Shown: piece by piece, positions 12,505 through 14,229 of the stretch
How positions within the stretch are numbered: position 1 is the first letter of the stretch
Layout: each line of letters opens with the position of its first letter
Source: Actinomycetes bacterium
GTDB taxonomy: Bacteria; Actinomycetota; Acidimicrobiia; Acidimicrobiales; Microtrichaceae
NCBI GenBank assembly: GCA_023437745.1
Contig: JAEZFI010000007.1
Span: forward strand, 1-14,229
Reading direction: 5' to 3'
Length of the DNA stretch: 14,229 nt
Made by a program: the position numbers and the translations under genes
Notes under the pieces: model-generated
Database searches by the model: none
What the model was told of the DNA's origin: nothing
What the model saw: the letters and a program-made list of their open reading frames with translations, nothing else

Positions 12505-13401
12505 TCATTCTCGTAGGTACCAGGTCACCGATGCTGCCGAACCGATGCCACCCACCAGGGCACCGATGGCGAAGAGCAGGAACACGGTGAAGCGGAACTC
12601 ACCCCCGGTCCACCGGATCGAGTCGAAGAGCGTCTGGTTCGTGCGGCCCTTGAAGCTGTCGAACCAGGCCCATTCGAAGACCTTGGCGATGACGGCCGCG
12701 ACGCTGGCCCCGGCGATGCCCTGGATCAGGCCCTCGAGGACGAAGGGGACGCGGATGAACCAGTTCGTGGCGCCCACCAGCTTCATCACCTCGATCTCCC
12801 GCCGGCGCGAGAACACGGCGGTCTGGATGGCGTTGAAGATGAGCAGCAGGGCGGCGATGAGCAGCGCGATGGCACCGATGAGGGCGAAGTTCGTCAGCTT
12901 CTCGGACGCGTTCTGCACGAGCCGCACCGCGTCGGCCACGAAGTCGACGCTGTAGACGCCTGGCTTCGCCTTGAACTCGTCGGCGAGGCCCTTCACGACG
13001 TCGGCGTCCGGGTTGGTCGGCTTCACCCGGAAGGAGGTGGGCAGCTCCTCCTTGGTGACCGTGTCGGTGATCGTCGGGTCGTCGGGGAACAGCCGCTTGA
13101 ACTCGTCGTAGGACGCGTCGGCGTCGAGGTACTGCACCGACTCGACCTGGGGGTTCTCCTCGAGCTGGGTGCGGATCGACGCGATCTGCTCCTCGGTCGC
13201 GTCGGCGTTGGCGTAGACGATGAACGACACGTCGTCGTTCCAGCGGGCGAACGCGTTGTTGATGCCGTAGCCCAGGAGCATCACGGCCGACAGCATCCCG
13301 AGCGACACCGCGACGGTGAGGATCGCGGCGACGGTCAGCATCGCGTTGCGGACGAGGTTCTGCCCGGTCTCTCGGGCGAGGTAGTCGACTCGGACGGCCA
13401 T
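12505..13401 (-). CDS. ftsX: Cell division protein FtsX
   Basis: A 298-residue inner-membrane partner of FtsE; the FtsEX complex transmits ATP hydrolysis to septal peptidoglycan hydrolases outside the cell. It has four membrane segments (about 21-46, 171-195, 218-242, 271-294) and one large extracellular loop (about 47-170), the region that contacts hydrolases or their activators. The FtsX-type core RRREIEVMKLVGATNWFIRV lies after helix 2, and the N-terminal YLARETGQNLVRN is typical of actinobacterial FtsX. The ATG at 13401 follows the ftsE stop with only two bases between, so the two are translationally coupled. No peptidoglycan hydrolase gene or smpB follows, unlike the ftsEX neighbourhood of mycobacteria. 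Confidence 0.96.
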   Translation of the reverse strand: MAVRVDYLARETGQNLVRNAMLTVAAILTVAVSLGMLSAVMLLGYGINNAFARWNDDVSFIVYANADATEEQIASIRTQLEENPQVESVQYLDADASYDEFKRLFPDDPTITDTVTKEELPTSFRVKPTNPDADVVKGLADEFKAKPGVYSVDFVADAVRLVQNASEKLTNFALIGAIALLIAALLLIFNAIQTAVFSRRREIEVMKLVGATNWFIRVPFVLEGLIQGIAGASVAAVIAKVFEWAWFDSFKGRTNQTLFDSIRWTGGEFRFTVFLLFAIGALVGGIGSAASVTWYLRE

Positions 13402-13403
13402 CG

Positions 13404-14081
13404 CTACTCGTAGACCCCTCGGGCCTGGTCCCGGACGACGTTGCCGTGGTCGAGCTGGATCACGCGCTTGCGCATCCGGTCGACGATGCCGCGGTCGTGG
13501 GTGGCCATCAGCACCGTCGTGCCGGTGCGGTTGATGCGGTCGAGCAGCTTCATGATGCCGACCGACGTGTCGGGGTCGAGGTTGCCGGTCGGCTCGTCCG
13601 CCAGGAGGATCGACGGCCGGTTGACGAAGGCGCGGGCGATCGACACCCGTTGCTGCTCGCCGCCGGAGAGCTCGTTGGGCCGGCTCTTGGCCTTCTTGGT
13701 GAGGCCCACCAGCTCGAGGATCGCCGGCACCTGCGTCTTGATCGTCGTGCGGGGGCGGCCGATGGCCTCGAGCGCGAAGGCCACGTTCTCCTCGACGGTC
13801 TTGTTGGGCAGGAGCTTGTAGTCCTGGAAGACGTAGCCGATGTTGCGGCGGAGGTACGGCACCTTCCAGCCCGGCAACGTGCCGATGTCCTTGCCCGCCA
13901 CCCAGATGGTGCCCTCGTTCGGGTGCTCCTGCCGGTTGATCAGGCGGATGAAGGTGGACTTCCCGGATCCCGACGGACCCACGAGGAAGACGAACTCACC
14001 CTTCTCGATGTTGATCGACGCGTGCTTCAGCGCGGCATGGTCGTTCTTGTAGATCTTGGTGACGTTGTCGAACTTGATCAC
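13404..14081 (-). CDS. ftsE: Cell division ATP-binding protein FtsE
   Basis: A 225-residue ABC-type ATPase that drives FtsX and is recruited to the division site. Walker A GPSGSGKST (35-43), Q-loop Gln86, signature LSGGEQQ (138-144), Walker B ILLADE (158-163), D-loop NLD and H-loop His195 are all intact. Length and the opening MIKFDNVTKIY match FtsE; the adjacent ftsX settles the identity over related LolD/MacB-type ATPases. The start is a GTG at 14081, the only one compatible with the family N-terminus; the ribosome binding site is weak. It heads a four-gene minus-strand run. The gene usually upstream in actinobacteria (prfB) would lie beyond the window. Confidence 0.97.
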   Translation of the reverse strand: MIKFDNVTKIYKNDHAALKHASINIEKGEFVFLVGPSGSGKSTFIRLINRQEHPNEGTIWVAGKDIGTLPGWKVPYLRRNIGYVFQDYKLLPNKTVEENVAFALEAIGRPRTTIKTQVPAILELVGLTKKAKSRPNELSGGEQQRVSIARAFVNRPSILLADEPTGNLDPDTSVGIMKLLDRINRTGTTVLMATHDRGIVDRMRKRVIQLDHGNVVRDQARGVYE

Positions 14082-14132
14082 GGCGAGGGAGGCCTGGCGG
14101 GGAGCGGGCGGGAGGTCCCCAGGCGCCCGACG

Positions 14133-14138
14133 ACACTA
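14133..14138 (-). promoter_or_regulatory. Candidate -10 hexamer for ftsE
   Basis: TAGTGT on the minus strand is a TANNNT -10 and would give a leader of about 45 nt before the ftsE GTG. No convincing -35 is seen 16-18 nt upstream, so this is tentative; ftsE may also be read from a gene beyond the window edge. Confidence 0.3.
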
Positions 14139-14182
14139 CCGGACCCTCCCCCGGATCCCGTGGCACCCCCCACCCGGCCTCA

Positions 14183-14210
14183 CCCCCCGACCCCCCGCCC
14201 CCCCACCCCC
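14183..14210 (-). other. G-quadruplex-capable G-run cluster upstream of ftsE
   Basis: On the minus strand this reads four G-runs of 5, 7, 6 and 6 bases joined by loops of 1, 1 and 2 nt, well above the usual G3+N1-7 quadruplex criterion. A further G-run pair lies at 14166-14175. It sits about 45-75 nt upstream of the candidate ftsE -10. It is also close to the window edge, so a compositional or assembly effect is possible. Confidence 0.5.
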
Positions 14211-14229
14211 GGTTCTGTCGCGTAGGGCG

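Overview
The window is GC-rich, densely packed bacterial chromosome carrying twelve protein genes and no RNA genes, phage genes or insertion sequences. Very high GC, several GTG starts, lipoprotein-rich content, a WS/DGAT-family acyltransferase and an ftsE-ftsX pair point to an actinobacterium. A member of the Acidimicrobiia is my best guess, but no marker gene fixes this. Both ends of the window are homopolymer-rich (33 G at the left, a C-run cluster at the right), so this may be a complete assembly contig broken at difficult tracts.

Layout. (1) 1-2174: ahpC peroxiredoxin (minus) faces away from an SGNH-hydrolase-like lipoprotein (plus) across a repeat-rich intergenic region with an OxyR-like site. 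The lipoprotein gene runs into a convergent tetR gene. (2) 1542-3896: tetR and a DHA2-type MFS exporter diverge from a short region holding three copies of a 14-bp palindrome at exact 16-bp steps, which looks like a self-contained drug- or metabolite-efflux switch. (3) 3908-9651: a lipid-flavoured stretch with a DUF732-like lipoprotein, a small coiled-coil protein directly upstream of a WS/DGAT wax ester/triacylglycerol synthase, a divergent HX4D protein that resembles a PlsC acyltransferase lacking the usual EGTR block, a leishmanolysin-like zinc metalloprotease lipoprotein, and a canonical PlsC-type acyltransferase. (4) 9677-14081, all minus strand: ftsE, ftsX, a crotonase-family enoyl-CoA isomerase-like gene and a DUF2207 membrane protein, the last two joined by an ATGA overlap.

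Regulation. Five genes (starts 860, 2174, 4780, 7774 and 9070) have a TANNNT -10 hexamer 6-8 nt before the start codon and no ribosome binding site, the pattern of leaderless transcripts; others have clear Shine-Dalgarno sequences. Gene starts in this annotation were chosen with these signals. Three of the four convergent junctions carry a GC-rich inverted repeat, two of them overlapping the stop codons, that may act as bidirectional terminators.

No defence system, CRISPR array or biosynthetic cluster is visible. The least ordinary content is the divergent acyltransferase near the wax ester synthase, the tandem operator array, the leishmanolysin-like protein and the leaderless-start pattern.
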